Shown: piece by piece, positions 1-11,839 of the stretch
Layout: every line of letters starts with the position of its first letter
How positions within the stretch are numbered: the stretch's first letter is position 1
DNA from: Drosophila pseudoobscura
Lineage: Eukaryota; Arthropoda; Insecta; Diptera; Drosophilidae
Length of the DNA stretch: 64,000 nucleotides
Direction of reading: 5' to 3'
NCBI RefSeq assembly: GCF_009870125.1
Contig: NC_046679.1
Coordinates: 21,700,001-21,764,000 of the forward strand
Notes under the pieces: model-generated
Told to the model about the DNA's origin: nothing
The model's input: only the letters and a program-made list of their open reading frames with translations
Databases searched by the model: none
Translations under genes and position numbers: made by a program

Positions 1-3000
1 AATTGGGTGAACGGGTTGGTGGGCTTGGGTTAATAGCTGGGACGATTAGCTCAAGACTGAGAATGCAAGGGCTGACGGGGTAAATTGTCGGTCCCTATGA
101 GGGCCGCTGCTAAGCCAACAATATATTTAAATCGAGGCTTAAGCTGGATACTACTAGGTCTGGCAAAATATCGTTCTTAAGTAGGCTTCATAGAGGTTCT
201 TTTTAGATGTTCTTAGCACGAGGATAATGATTATTAAGTAGGTGAATTGAAGAAGTTCGATGGACTCTAGCCAAATTGTTGGTATATGTTAGACTCTTGT
301 TTGTAGAAGGGTTGATACTTTTTAGATTTAGGAAGCGCAATCCAACGATGACCACACAGAATGAAAGTCGGGATGCGCTACATTAACAACATTAACTACA
401 TTAGCTCACTAGCTAAGGCCGCTCGATCGTGAGATCTGGGGTCTTAACAGCGCTGCTGCCCTGAACAGTGGGTACTATTGAATTATTCTAATGGGACATT
501 CTAAGTACTATGTGATTGAATGTCTTAGGCTATAGTTGCTATAGGCCTGTGATATTCCTGAGCTTTTGTTGTGCCACTAACAGAGCTGTTGCGATATTTC
601 ACCTTCGTTCTTTAAGCATTTTTTGCTTTTGTATGTATGTTTTCCATTTGCATACCAATCTTTCAAAAGGTTCCTCTTTTTCCGCTGGGTAACAATAGAG
701 TCGACATTCCTTTTTCCATACCTTTCACATTGTTGCCATTATTTTGGCAGTCATTCTTCTGGTTTTCCGTCTGCATTTCCTTTTGCTGCAGTTTTGTTTG
801 TTTACTGGTGCTGCTGCTGTTGTCGGCGGCAGTGAAAATTTATACATACACATGCGAAAATTCCTAGATGCCGACAGGGTCTCCGTCTCCGTTTCCCATC
901 TGCATCGTCGTCGCCATCGTCATGCGTCAACAATGAATTTTATGGCTGGCCTTGTGCGTGAGTTCGTATGGGATCCTCCTCTGCCCCTTTCCTTCCGTCC
1001 CTTGCCGTTCGTGCTCGGCCATTTTTATGTAGATTTAAGTTAGTGCCGAGCACTTGAAATTGATTGGACAACTATTGGCTTCAAAAAATTAGAGCGCAAC
1101 GCTCCCATAAAACTCAACTCCAGTTGTGCTCTGCGTGAATGTGTGCGTGTGTATGTTGGTGTTGGTGTTGGTGTTGGGGAAATGCAAACATAAAAGTCTA
1201 AAACGGAAATGGGAAATGGCCCTAGTCGCTCGAGAAGAAAGAGCTCTTCTCCGCTCCCTAAGTGAGTTGTTACAATATGAGCAATTTGTGGGCAATTTGT
1301 GCCAGCAACTTTTGTTTGCCAAATGTTTCCGAAACTTTAAGTGAGAAGAACAAACAGCAGGAGGGCCACACAATTTATAATAAATCAGAACGTTCTGGTT
1401 TCTTATAAATTGTTTCTCCTAAAAGTCCTCAATATTTGTCTTTTTCAAGCTAAAAATGTACTTAATAAAACCAAATTTAATGTATTCTAATCATTTCATT
1501 GGTGTGAAAAGATGTCTTACTTTAAGTAAGATTTTGTTGCCCTAGGACGCAATCAATCCCCTTTCATTAGCATTGACATTCGACAGCGCTGCGAGTCATT
1601 CAAATTGATTTCCGCCTGACTGACAGTTCACTTAATTCCTTCAATTCAAACCAAAATCTTAATTACGCTTCACCTGGCGAAATTGATTTTCGCCGTAACC
1701 GAGGCGCCAATCGATTCTGTGACCTTTTCGCCATGGGATGGACAGAAATGCTCGTAAAATGGAAATACTGCATAACTTTTGGCAGGCAGCAGGTAATACG
1801 AGTAAGTGGGTTAATAAACCACAAGCCAGTCGGGAAAATCTAGCTGAAATTCCGTTAAATAAAAAGCAACTGCCGAACAGGGGCGGCCCCAGGCCTCCGG
1901 GCAATACGATAATGGAAATTGAAATAATTTGCCCACTTTTGAGCCAGCATACTAGCATTCTTGTTGGCCGCCACATAAATCAGAAATGTGCGGCCAAGAT
2001 GACAGCCACTGAGCGGGGGGATTGCGGCGAGCGGCAGGCGGCGGGCGAAGGGCCCAACTTTAACACACAACAGCCACGCAAGCTGAAAAATATCCTACAC
2101 AGGGCTAGTAAATACACCAGCACACACACAGCAAACACTCACATGCAAATGGCGCATATAATAATAACTTCATGGCTGGCGCGGGTCTCGCAACAAACAA
2201 CAAAGAATATCGTTGCCTACTTACAGGCGCAGCGCGGAAAGCAGCAAAAGTTTTTTTTAGCCCGTCGCTCGTCGCCGACTTTGGTGGGGCGCGCACGCAA
2301 AAGTCAGCGACTGCCACGCCTCATGTATATGCACTGGGGGAAAATTTACCCACAAAATGATCCCCTAACTGCAAGTAATTTTGCCACACAATCGGCTTGC
2401 CAACAAATCGATTTACGGAATTCCCATCATGATGCATCGACTGTTATTAATTATAGGGTAATTATTACAACAAGTTAATTATCTCCAAGATACAGCTTGA
2501 AAATATATTTATGGTCCCTTATTTTGTTTTCTCAGTGCAGCTTTGGTCTAGCTCCTTCTGCCTAGTAGATTTTTTATGGCCGCACAAAAGGAGCTAATGT
2601 TAAATTTACTGAAAACGTTTGTTTCAAGTGCTTTATTATTATTTTTCTTCTTCTCGATTTTCTTCGTTCCCTCTTTACTGTTTTTCGCTGTTGTTTTTCA
2701 TTATGCAAGTTTTGCAGACATGCGGCTAGGGCAAAGAGGAGTTGGAGTAGCAGTGAGGGAAAGGAGTACAGAACAGAGCCCTGCCCTGAGTGAATGCCTT
2801 TCAATGCATGTTCAAGCGATGGCATAGCCTCTAAAACTGAAACAATTATGCGACAAATGCAAGGAGCAGGTAAATGAGACGGGGCAGAGGGGGTTAAGAC
2901 AGGACAAAGGGTTTGTAAGAGAGGGTGAAGGGAAGGGGGGCAGACCACCCAGACAGGGGTAGGAGCACAAAGCATTGTAAATCATCTTGTACTGGGGGAT

Positions 3001-6000
3001 CTCCCTGTAAATGCCAAAGCGAAAAGGGACAAAAAATGTTGGAGCTGGACATGGCGCATACTGTTTATTTTTCATCTAACAAAAGGGGGTTGAGTTGCCA
3101 GTGTGGGGTGCATTCTACGATGGGGGGTGGCTGTGGCAGAACACCTGCAATGTGCCAACGTCATGTTCACCTTTCAACCGCAACGGACACTTGTGTAAAC
3201 AAAAAAGTAGAAAGCAACTAGAAACGAGAACCTCTTGCGAGAGTCTGCTCCTTCTCCTTCTTCCTTTTCTCTAGTTTCCACCTTCTCCTTCACTCCTCCT
3301 CCTGCTCTGGCATAGTCTCGAGTCGGAGAAAACATTTTGCATGCATAGACATGCACTGGCCAGCAACAGGGAACTGCCAGAAGAGGAGGCTGTGAGAGCA
3401 GAACTGAGCAATCAATGGAATGCCAGGCCACAAGGCCAGCACCCACCATCGGGAAGGAGTGGCACGACGATTACGTAGACAGAGAGCTCCTCCGTTAGAA
3501 ACATATAAATGGCCGACACGAGGCGACACCCGGTGCCAGACAGAGGCAGAGCCGGGTAGGAGGAGCAGCAGCAGCCCCATTGGGCATGCATTTAATTTGT
3601 ATTTTATGCGATTTATGTTTACTTTAGTTGGCACTCATTTTGCATTTTTATTGGCGCGCATAAAAATGGCACAGAGAATCCCCGTCGCCTCCGATGACGG
3701 TCGCGCTGAATGAAGGAAGGGGGTCAACATTGCAACAAATGTTGCAATCAAGCCACACAAAGGTCGCCCACAAAATGTTTGCCATTTATGGGCGTCTCCT
3801 TCTGCTTCCTTTCACTCGCTTTCCTTTAGCAAACCCAGCCCTGAAAACCCATTGAGTAAACCTAATGCTGGGTTATTAAAAGGGGAGCGGAGCACAAACA
3901 TTTGCGGTTGGTTAAGCTCTAGCTCTAGTCTCAATTCGAAGGACTAACATTTCCAATGAAAACTTTTGATTCATATTAATTACATTTTTAAGCCCGAAGC
4001 AGCGTGGGGGCGGAGGTGGGAGTGAGTGTTGCCCGTAGGCCAAAAATGTACTTTGAAAATAAGCTATTGCTTTGCTTGAATGTTAATGGAATTTGATATT
4101 GGTTTTAATTAGCTTAATCATTAACTTTTTAACGGCTGATAATTGCAAAAAACTCTTAATTGAAAATGGGAGATCAATGATTTATTTTTTTACATGTAGG
4201 AAATAAATCTTTTAATTTATTCATCGTTTCTCGATTTATTTCTTGCTAGTTCTTAATATTCATGCATATTCAACAATGTAAGAATACTAATTGAGATATA
4301 CTTCTTTGTTTATTTATTCTTTCCAAAGTTCTATCTTAAATTTTGACAACTTTTTTCTTTTTAAATTTCGAAAAGCCTCCAAGAAAATTATTTCAAGAAC
4401 TCACTTTCATATGCTTCATTCTTTCTCTTGTGCCTATTCTTTAAATTTTGTTGAATTTTTTTTTATAATCTTGATAAATTTGCCTTAGAACTTTTAAGTG
4501 CTTGGACCTGGATGGCGGCCATTGATCAGTTGCCGGCCAAAAGAGCCAAAGAATTTGTAGCTATCAGTTTTCCGTTTTTCATTTTCGCCCAGTGGTGGCT
4601 GGTGTCTGGTGCCACTCATAGTAGTTTACGAGAACCGCCAAACAAGCTAACCAAACCGAGCACCCCTCTGTCCCTTTCTGGCCAGAAAAGCCATTAGCAG
4701 GCAGGCAGACGTTTCGCCTTTAAGTGGAGCCGAGAAAGCAGAGAGCACAAAAACCCACGGAGAAAAAATCTATCTAAAATAAAAATAAATTGTTAAAAAA
4801 CTTGCAGAAAAGGAAATATAAACAAGCTGGCTCTTGGCCCGTGCCGTTGAATGTCCTTTGCTGAATTTAGTTATTAAAATTTTTACTACGCCAACGGAAA
4901 GGAAAAGCTGGAGCTGGAGCCGCATGGGCAAGACGATGATGATTTTGATGGCGATGATGGCTTTCATTCTGGCTGGCATATTGATAGGCACAACTTTCTA
5001 GCCTCGAGGACGGGTTCGAGTTGGGCCTCTCGACGAGCTGACGAGCAATTACCTCCCAATTGCTTTTCGCCTTGCCCCCATCCTCTGTCCACGACCTTTG
5101 GCTGACTTAAATCCACTTTATGCCCTGGCCCGGCCATTAATTGGAGGCAACATCGGTCGGAGACGCCCGAGATGCCGGAGAAGAAGAAGAATCCCAAAGA
5201 AATATGCTACTCAAATATTATTTGTTTAGGCAAGCAATTAAAAGTGGATGGCCACAATATGAGTTCCTGAAAAGCCCCGGCAGCAATGATTGTTAAAATG
5301 TTGGCAAATTGGATTTTTGCCAGCCAAACGCAGACAGCAAACAGGACAGCAAAATGCAGAGATGGACGGGGGGCTTGGAAGGTCAGTTGGTCACTTGATG
5401 GCATCCTTCTCTCTCTCTCCTCCTGATAATGGTGCGCTCGTCCTGTAAAATAGGCGTAAAATGAAACTTTTAAGTACTTTATGGGCAACACTATAAAAGA
5501 AAAAAAAAACGAAACACCAACACCCAGAACAACCAAACACATCTGCCATGTGGCGCTGCTCCTAACTTTTCTGCCTCCTCCATTGCTCTCTGGGATCTCT
5601 CTCCATGAACTAAAACAACAATTGCTGCAGGGCTAGGGGATCTGTAGGACGGGGTCTGCGGCACAGCTGAGATAGGTTGTGGCCAGAGTAAACTTTCAAC
5701 CGAAAACTGAAACGATGAAGCAACTTTTGGTCATATTCTGTATGAAAAGCCAATCCTGAATCCATTTTCATTCATTTACAATCCTTGCGAGTATTGGAAG
5801 TCATAAAACTAATTCACTTCAATTTCCCCTTGATTTCCAATTCACAGTTATTCGCAGACAATTTAACAAAGTTGAAATGGTCCCGGCAAGAGTATTTAAA
5901 CTTTAGTTAGTCCCCTGGAAAAATCTCTAAAAATCCATATGTATATATGTAGATATAGCGATTGAAATGTATTTGAAAATGGCAATTTACGCACTGTTAG

Positions 6001-7388
6001 GGACAGTTCAAAAAAAGATTCCGCTGCAGGCAAGGCACATAGTGTGTCCCCTTTTTTTCGGGGTGGCAGGGTCTGCAGAGAGATCCAACCCAATGTTTGC
6101 TAGGGCCACCGAGTCGGGGATGGAGTGAATGGGTGAATGGGCAAATGGGAGGATGTGAGCATTGGGATGATGGTTTGGGGACACATCCTGGGCCCAACCC
6201 TTCGGGCACATTGATGCGCATACATATCTCTCACTGATTGTCGATTTGATTACGTCAGTGGTCAGTGGAGTCCCCGTGTCCCCTGGCGTGTTGAAGTTCC
6301 GTCCACATCCTGGCCCTGGACCTGGACCGAATTATGCCAAGTATTTGCTTATTACTTTTTTTCCTGTGTGCCTCCCATCTCCCATACCCAGTAAATTGAC
6401 ATTTGTTATGAGAAAAAGGTTTGGCCTGAAAGTGCAAAAATGCGAAAAACTTTGCCAATGTCTTTAACTATGGGGATTCTCGTACGAATGTATTTCATAT
6501 GATATGGGAGAGAGCACATTCACTGAACGTTTCGGCATTTACAGATATAGAAAAAATAGAAGGAGGGTATCTCACATTTGTATTGAGTTAAGAGATGGCT
6601 TAGGGGAGTGTTGTTTGCTGATTATGGCAAATAAGAGTTGAAATCCAGATGTGCTAGAGAGCTCTTGTTGTGTAAACAGACTCTGAGGACCTCTGTGTGT
6701 GGGAACAACTAGACATATATACACATGGGAATACAAAATAGTATATAAGAGACGTGTTCTTTACTAGTGAAAGCATTACAAAGATCGCAAAACGCCATTC
6801 GACATAAATATCAATAGCTGGTTAAATATGTCAAATATAGGATAAGTACCAAAAAAATAACAAATTGTTATTCGATGTCTATTTGGTACAGAAAATGCCG
6901 CCGCAGCAACGAAAAGAATATGTGTTTATAGTATAAACTTTATACAGATTTGGCGTCTCTTCCACTTTCTTCTTGCTCCCTTATCGCGACTGCTTCTTCG
7001 CTTATCGATGGACTTATTTATAAATATGGAAAGTCAAGAATATTGTCTGCGTTCCTCAACATAAAGATAGCTACTGAATTAATTCGTGAATATAATATAT
7101 TATCTAGCAATTCTCATCTCGATACACAGTTTTACTCAAGATTCTATCCATATTCATCGAATGATATTAACCACCGATTAAATACTGCTTCTCGTAAGGG
7201 TCTTATTCATATTGTTATTCAAAATCGATTAATAATTTCCCATACAAAAATTTACAGAGACTAAAGACCTTTCCTTTTCGCACCTGATCCCTCTTAAGCC
7301 TGCTGAAAGGGACTGTACCAGCAAATGGGCGACTCCCAACTCTCTCAGAGCCATCCCTGGGCTTAAATGGAGCCACTTCACTCACAAT
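1..7388. other. Non-coding region, no gene recognised
   Basis: I see no protein family, RNA gene or convincing exon here. Open frames of up to 246 codons occur (for example on the plus strand at 1738-2478), but they read through CA-rich and A-rich low-complexity DNA and have no recognisable domain. The stretch has the mixed AT-rich and CA/GA-rich texture of Drosophila intergenic or intronic DNA. Confidence 0.5.
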
Positions 7389-7601
7389 TCAATTGGAAGC
7401 CAGCAAATAGTAGCAGGCATCTTGATAAAGCCGCCGAAGGAATAGGCGCAGCGGAAGCGGAAACAGAAACTGAAGCCCAAGTTGAGACTGAGGGAGTAGG
7501 CACCAGGACACAGTGAAATCCCGAAGATGGCACCCAAGAAGCTCAACATAAAATAATCTTATGGCAGTCGCAGACCCGGTAAGTACTGCCAAAGCACTTA
7601 C

Positions 7602-7740
7602 CAGGCCGAAACCCATCGCCACCCCAGCCCCCTGGTGGCTCCCCCGTTGGAAAGCTGCCCAGAGGAGTGGAGCGCCAGCTCTTGGTACTGCTCCTGTTCA
7701 TGGGTTGGCTGTCGTTATTCCCAGGACGCAAATTATGCAT
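7602..7740 (-). CDS. Possible short coding exon (unrecognised)
   Basis: On the minus strand an ATG at 7740-7738 opens 46 codons of Drosophila-like codon use. They are rich in Asn, Ser, Pro and Gly and run straight into a perfect GGTAAGT splice donor at 7602/7601. A pyrimidine-rich TTTTTCTATAG acceptor lies just upstream of the ATG. I recognise no family and cannot find the partner exon. A second perfect donor faces it on the plus strand at 7578/7579, so either or both may be chance. Treat this as a candidate only. Confidence 0.2.
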
Positions 7741-10700
7741 TAAGCTATAGAAAAATGCCGCATAATGTTATCAGGCAAGACGATAACGATGGAGGGGAGC
7801 AAAGAATATAGGGACGAGATGGAGCTGGAGCTGGTAGCCAAGGTGATTCCATCTCTCCTTCAGCGCGAATGAGTCAACTCGAGCGCAATCAAAATGTGTA
7901 AATTAGCACTCAGCAGGCAACAAATCCTCATTGCCCGGTGGCAGTCCCACCTTCATCTTCATCTCCATCTCCTGATCACAGCGGACGGCAATGGCAATTT
8001 CCACTTTAATCTCCGCTGCAGTTCGTAGTCGAGCTGCAGTCTGCGGCACATGGCCGCAGCTTATAATTTCGTTTATAATTACACGCAAAGCCCCCAAATG
8101 TCAAATGCCAAGCAGGAGCAGGAGTCCCTGCACTTTCAGTTGTATTTCGGTAGCGGCCAACGACCGACGCGATGACAGTTGTAGTCGACGATGCAAAAAT
8201 TTGTACCCAAAACCTGGCGGCAACACTTTACCTAATTACCACAGCGCACGCGGCAAACAGGGCAAGGAGAGCTCAACGGATGTGGACTGAACCGAGGAGC
8301 TCCACTCTGGTCTGGCGAGTGGCACGTGGCATGTGTTATATGGCAAGGGGCAAGGACCAACGACCAGTGGCCTGTGTAGGAACAAAAATACCCGACCATT
8401 GCGACTGCAGTTTTAGCCATTCAATTATGCACAGTCGCAGGGCATAAATGGATTCAAGAATAGTCAAGTTTTCTACAGTTCCTCTGCAATTGCGAATGTA
8501 ATCGAATTAAAAAAATAAATAAATCGAATATTAGGGGGAATTCTTTAGGTGTTGCAAATAGGGATTATGATTATTAAGTGCCACATGCTCTTAATCAGAA
8601 ATCCTCTCTACACAGATACTTACTAGATTACAGAAGTTTCACTTTTGTGTTCTGTCCAATTGACTAGATTCTGCACAATTTTGAACCTCCGAACACGTAC
8701 TCGAATTGGCCACTTTGTTAAAATGGTCGGGATAGTCATTCCTTATTTTCTTCGTGAAGAAAACAGCACTGACAGTAGATTTGCTATCGCCAAATTCCTT
8801 ATTGACGAGCACATGAAGGGTGAAATGGAATGGATGAAATGAAATGAAGGAAATGAAAAACACTATGACTCGCATTCATATAGCGTACGCGGAATAACTT
8901 GACCACCATGTCATCCTCTTCGGTGTCCTAGCATATGGCCATATTGGTCATGAAAATGGGCAGCAACGAACCTAGGCACTATATGGGAATTTATTATAGT
9001 CATGCCTGCCAGAGCTGCGCAGATATTGTCCAATTCAAGGGCGACTTTTCTTCGCTGTCGTTGGTTCCCCCTAGGAAACAGGACAGAGAGCATCTAAATA
9101 ATCATCTAATAATGATCTGACTGAGGGCTTCGATGGATTCCTTGTTAATGACTTTCTGGTTATTTTCATTTTTCGAGTGCCAGTGTATCGATGGCCTACA
9201 TACGCCACTCATTTAGCGACTCGGCGGACTTACAGACCAGATAATGCCTTAGTATGTCCACAATCGGAATCCAAAATCAACAGTTTCAGGGAAACATCAC
9301 ATCTTAAATATCATTAACAATTTGATCGAAATAATAGTTTAACGGTCTCTAAAGGGTAATTGAAACTTTCATATGCTATCTTACTGAACTCATCGCCCTC
9401 CTACTTATTCTAAGGAACCTGCTTTGATATCCCAGTAATCTGTGACATAATTTCTCTTGCCTCCCTCCCCCACCCAATCCAGCGTTTGCCTTCCTGGGCG
9501 TATGAGCAATCCCTTTTGTTAGCTCTGCGATACATTATAAATTCGTTCTTGTTCTTTATTTTCTGGGGTGAAAGGAATGGGGCAGGCTAGATAAGAGCAG
9601 TTCACGGCGGCACATGCTGAGCACGCTAATCAGGAAGTCCTTTTATTGGGGAGCCTGGGCCTAGTCGGAGGGCCAAAAAATGTGCTGCGCTTGACTTATC
9701 CTCAATAATTATGGCCGCTTTGTTGCTGTGTCGATAAGAATGTTGAAATAATTACGGCCTAAGCTAAAACTTTGAGCCGGATGAGAAACCGCCGCCAGAA
9801 AGGCGCCTCCGCCGGAGAGAGAGGGAGAACAAGGGGGAAAAAGCGAATTATAATTGCATATGAAAAAAAAAGGATATTTGGGAAAAATATCTCAGCCTGA
9901 GCAAAAGTTGCTAATGTCTTATTCAAATTGAATATGAGAGGCAGCAGCATCAGCCTTGGGTTTGTGCTGGCTGGAGGAGAGTGAAGCAGAAACATATCGA
10001 GAAACTCAATTACGAATTCATTTCGCTTGTCAACTTTGACAGACGCACAAATGGAGATTGAGATGAAGACGGAGACGGAGACAGATCCAGGACATATCCA
10101 GAATCCAGAACAAGAATGGAAAAACTCTCCTTTACTAATTTCAGCTTGTAAACATATTTTAACAAAGATGTCAACAACGTGTGAGCGACGCACGGAGAGA
10201 GAGAGAGAGAGAGAGATACAGATACAGAGCGACATCTGCCCTAGTGATATATGTCTTTCATATAGGAATACCATAAACAATGTCATTTGACATGCAAATT
10301 TATTTATGAAAATAACAGACGCACGAAATTCAGAAATACTGAAGTGGAGAGACAGAAACAAAGCCGGCCCCCGAAAAGGAGGAAAAATCACAGAACCTAC
10401 GCACACATGCTCGATGGAAAATGAGCTGCTGAGCTCAGCCGAAAAGACGAAAAGGCTACGCATGGGCTGGAGGATGGAGGAAAGTCAGGCGGCAAAAGGC
10501 AAAGGACCCGGGCAGAAAAAGAAATTCAAGCGTAAAGAGAAAGTAACTTAAGCAGCGGCAAACTGAGCAAATAAAGTGGGGGATATATGTACGTATATGG
10601 GGGGGGTGGAACATGGTGGAAGGGGTAGTACCCGGTCTGGCCTGAACCCGGACAACAAAGTGGAAGTTACGGCACTCGCACAGGCACCAACACGCACACA

Positions 10701-11394
10701 CACACACTCGCGCATGCTGAAAAATTCAACAACATGTGGCCGCATGCAAGATAATTTTTTGTGTGTATCTCACCCTCCAAATGTTCCTTGCTAAGGGGTA
10801 TTCCGATTAACTCAGCGGGTTTATATTTCGTTACAAATATTCCATGATGTTTCTATATATATTTTATATATATTCTATAATCTTTAAGACCTTGCTACTT
10901 TCTAACTTTCGTTCTGTTTCATTCTGAATTCATTTTCGACTCGCTTTTGTCACAGGTATACTTACTCAGACTTATTGCGTTCGCCCTCGAAAACATAACC
11001 AGCAAATGAAATGTTTATACATTTTTCAAATAAGGCTAACCAAGTGGGTTAAATCATTTTACAATTTTCCGACAACTGAAGAGCATCTTAGTTTCGCTTA
11101 TCTTTCCCTCGCATTTCTCTCAACTTTCATTTATTTTCTGCTTTTTATTAAACTGTGGAACTTCAACTTCTTTAACGTTGCACAAACGCATTAAATAGTA
11201 AGAGATTTTTCAATAGAAAATATTTTATTTCAAACCATCTATTACGTATTAGATTGTTATTTCACCGCTGACCTTTTAAGACATAAAAAAAAATACTTCA
11301 ATCAGAGCAGGCTCGGCAGAATATTTCGCACATAGAAAATCGTAGTCGGCATACTTCAATTCCTGTCGAGATTTCGTTAAAGTAAGTCATCTAC
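7741..11394. other. Non-coding region, no gene recognised
   Basis: No gene is recognisable. The 234-codon minus-strand frame at 9759-10463 translates a GA microsatellite and surrounding low-complexity DNA (long Ser/Leu alternations) and is not credible as a protein. The GA run at 10194-10216 is a possible GAGA-factor site. Confidence 0.5.
10194..10216. repeat. GA microsatellite
   Basis: A run of GA dinucleotides about 23 bp long. Runs like this in Drosophila can bind GAGA factor. No adjacent promoter is apparent. Confidence 0.8.
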
Positions 11395-11448
11395 TGTTAG
11401 AATCGTATTGCCTAGATTCCCAGACTTGTCTGCTTATTATTGAAAAAG
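11395..11448 (+). promoter_or_regulatory. Likely 5' UTR/proximal promoter of the HMG-box-like gene
   Basis: This stretch upstream of the ATG is recognisably shared with the decayed copy (TGTTAGAAT and CTAGATTCCCA occur in both). The duplicated unit therefore included the leader and probably some promoter sequence. No TATA box is clear. Confidence 0.35.
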
Positions 11449-11793
11449 ATGGACGAAGACATAAAAATGGCCGACCTGTCGCAGGGGCCCTCAGACGCCG
11501 CAATGCTAGCTGGGCCATCTAAAAATTTGAATAAGAATAAGATGGGAAAGCAGTCTGGTATTCTCACAACACGACTAGCTTACAAGCATTTCCTTGAAGA
11601 GTTTCGCAAGACAGTTCCGGAGAAGACCGAATCCGAGCAAATGTTGGAAGCTGCAGCCAAATGGAGCTCCATGTCCCTCGAAGAGCGTCAGAAACTTTGT
11701 TACCCTGAAAAGCAGCTGAAGAACGACAATAAGACTGAAGAGGGTAAGGCAGAAGAAGATCTAAAAAAGATGAAAGATTGCTTTGTGTCTTAG
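11449..11793 (+). CDS. Small HMG-box-like protein (MST-HMG-box type)
   Basis: An intronless 114-residue protein. The start is the ATG at 11449, with an A at -3 and a G at +4; the frame stays open slightly upstream but without another ATG. Residues about 35-85 follow the HMG-box-like pattern of Drosophila sperm chromatin proteins (MST-HMG-box, as in protamine-like genes): an aromatic YKHFLEEFRK helix, an Ala-rich AAAKW helix, then MSLEERQK. After it comes a Lys/Glu-rich tail (residues about 86-110), unlike strongly basic protamines; the whole protein is close to neutral. The likely role is DNA or chromatin binding, perhaps in testis, by family resemblance only. A downstream ATTAAA at 11822-11827 can serve as poly(A) signal. 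A decayed paralogue lies at 15972-16350, and similarity between the two reaches into the 5' flank. I cannot name an orthologue. Confidence 0.65.
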   Translation: MDEDIKMADLSQGPSDAAMLAGPSKNLNKNKMGKQSGILTTRLAYKHFLEEFRKTVPEKTESEQMLEAAAKWSSMSLEERQKLCYPEKQLKNDNKTEEGKAEEDLKKMKDCFVS

Positions 11794-11821
11794 CGAATGT
11801 AATACATATCTCAAGAAGTAT

Positions 11822-11827
11822 ATTAAA
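11822..11827 (+). terminator. Poly(A) signal ATTAAA of the HMG-box-like gene
   Basis: An ATTAAA hexamer 29 nt after the stop codon, the commonest variant of AATAAA. The decayed copy has a diverged sequence at the matching place. Confidence 0.45.
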
Positions 11828-11839
11828 TGTGTCCAATCC

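Noticed and set aside
1738..2478. 246-codon plus-strand open frame
   Set aside because: Long but reads through A-rich and CA-rich DNA, has no domain, and overlaps open frames on the other strand equally well; no splice or promoter support.
6950..7264. 104-codon plus-strand frame after a TTTATACAG acceptor-like site
   Set aside because: No ATG start, AT-rich codons, and the only fitting upstream exon would need a 17 bp intron, far below the minimum.
9759..10463. 234-codon minus-strand open frame
   Set aside because: Much of it is a translation of a GA repeat and other low-complexity DNA (Ser/Leu/Ile alternation).
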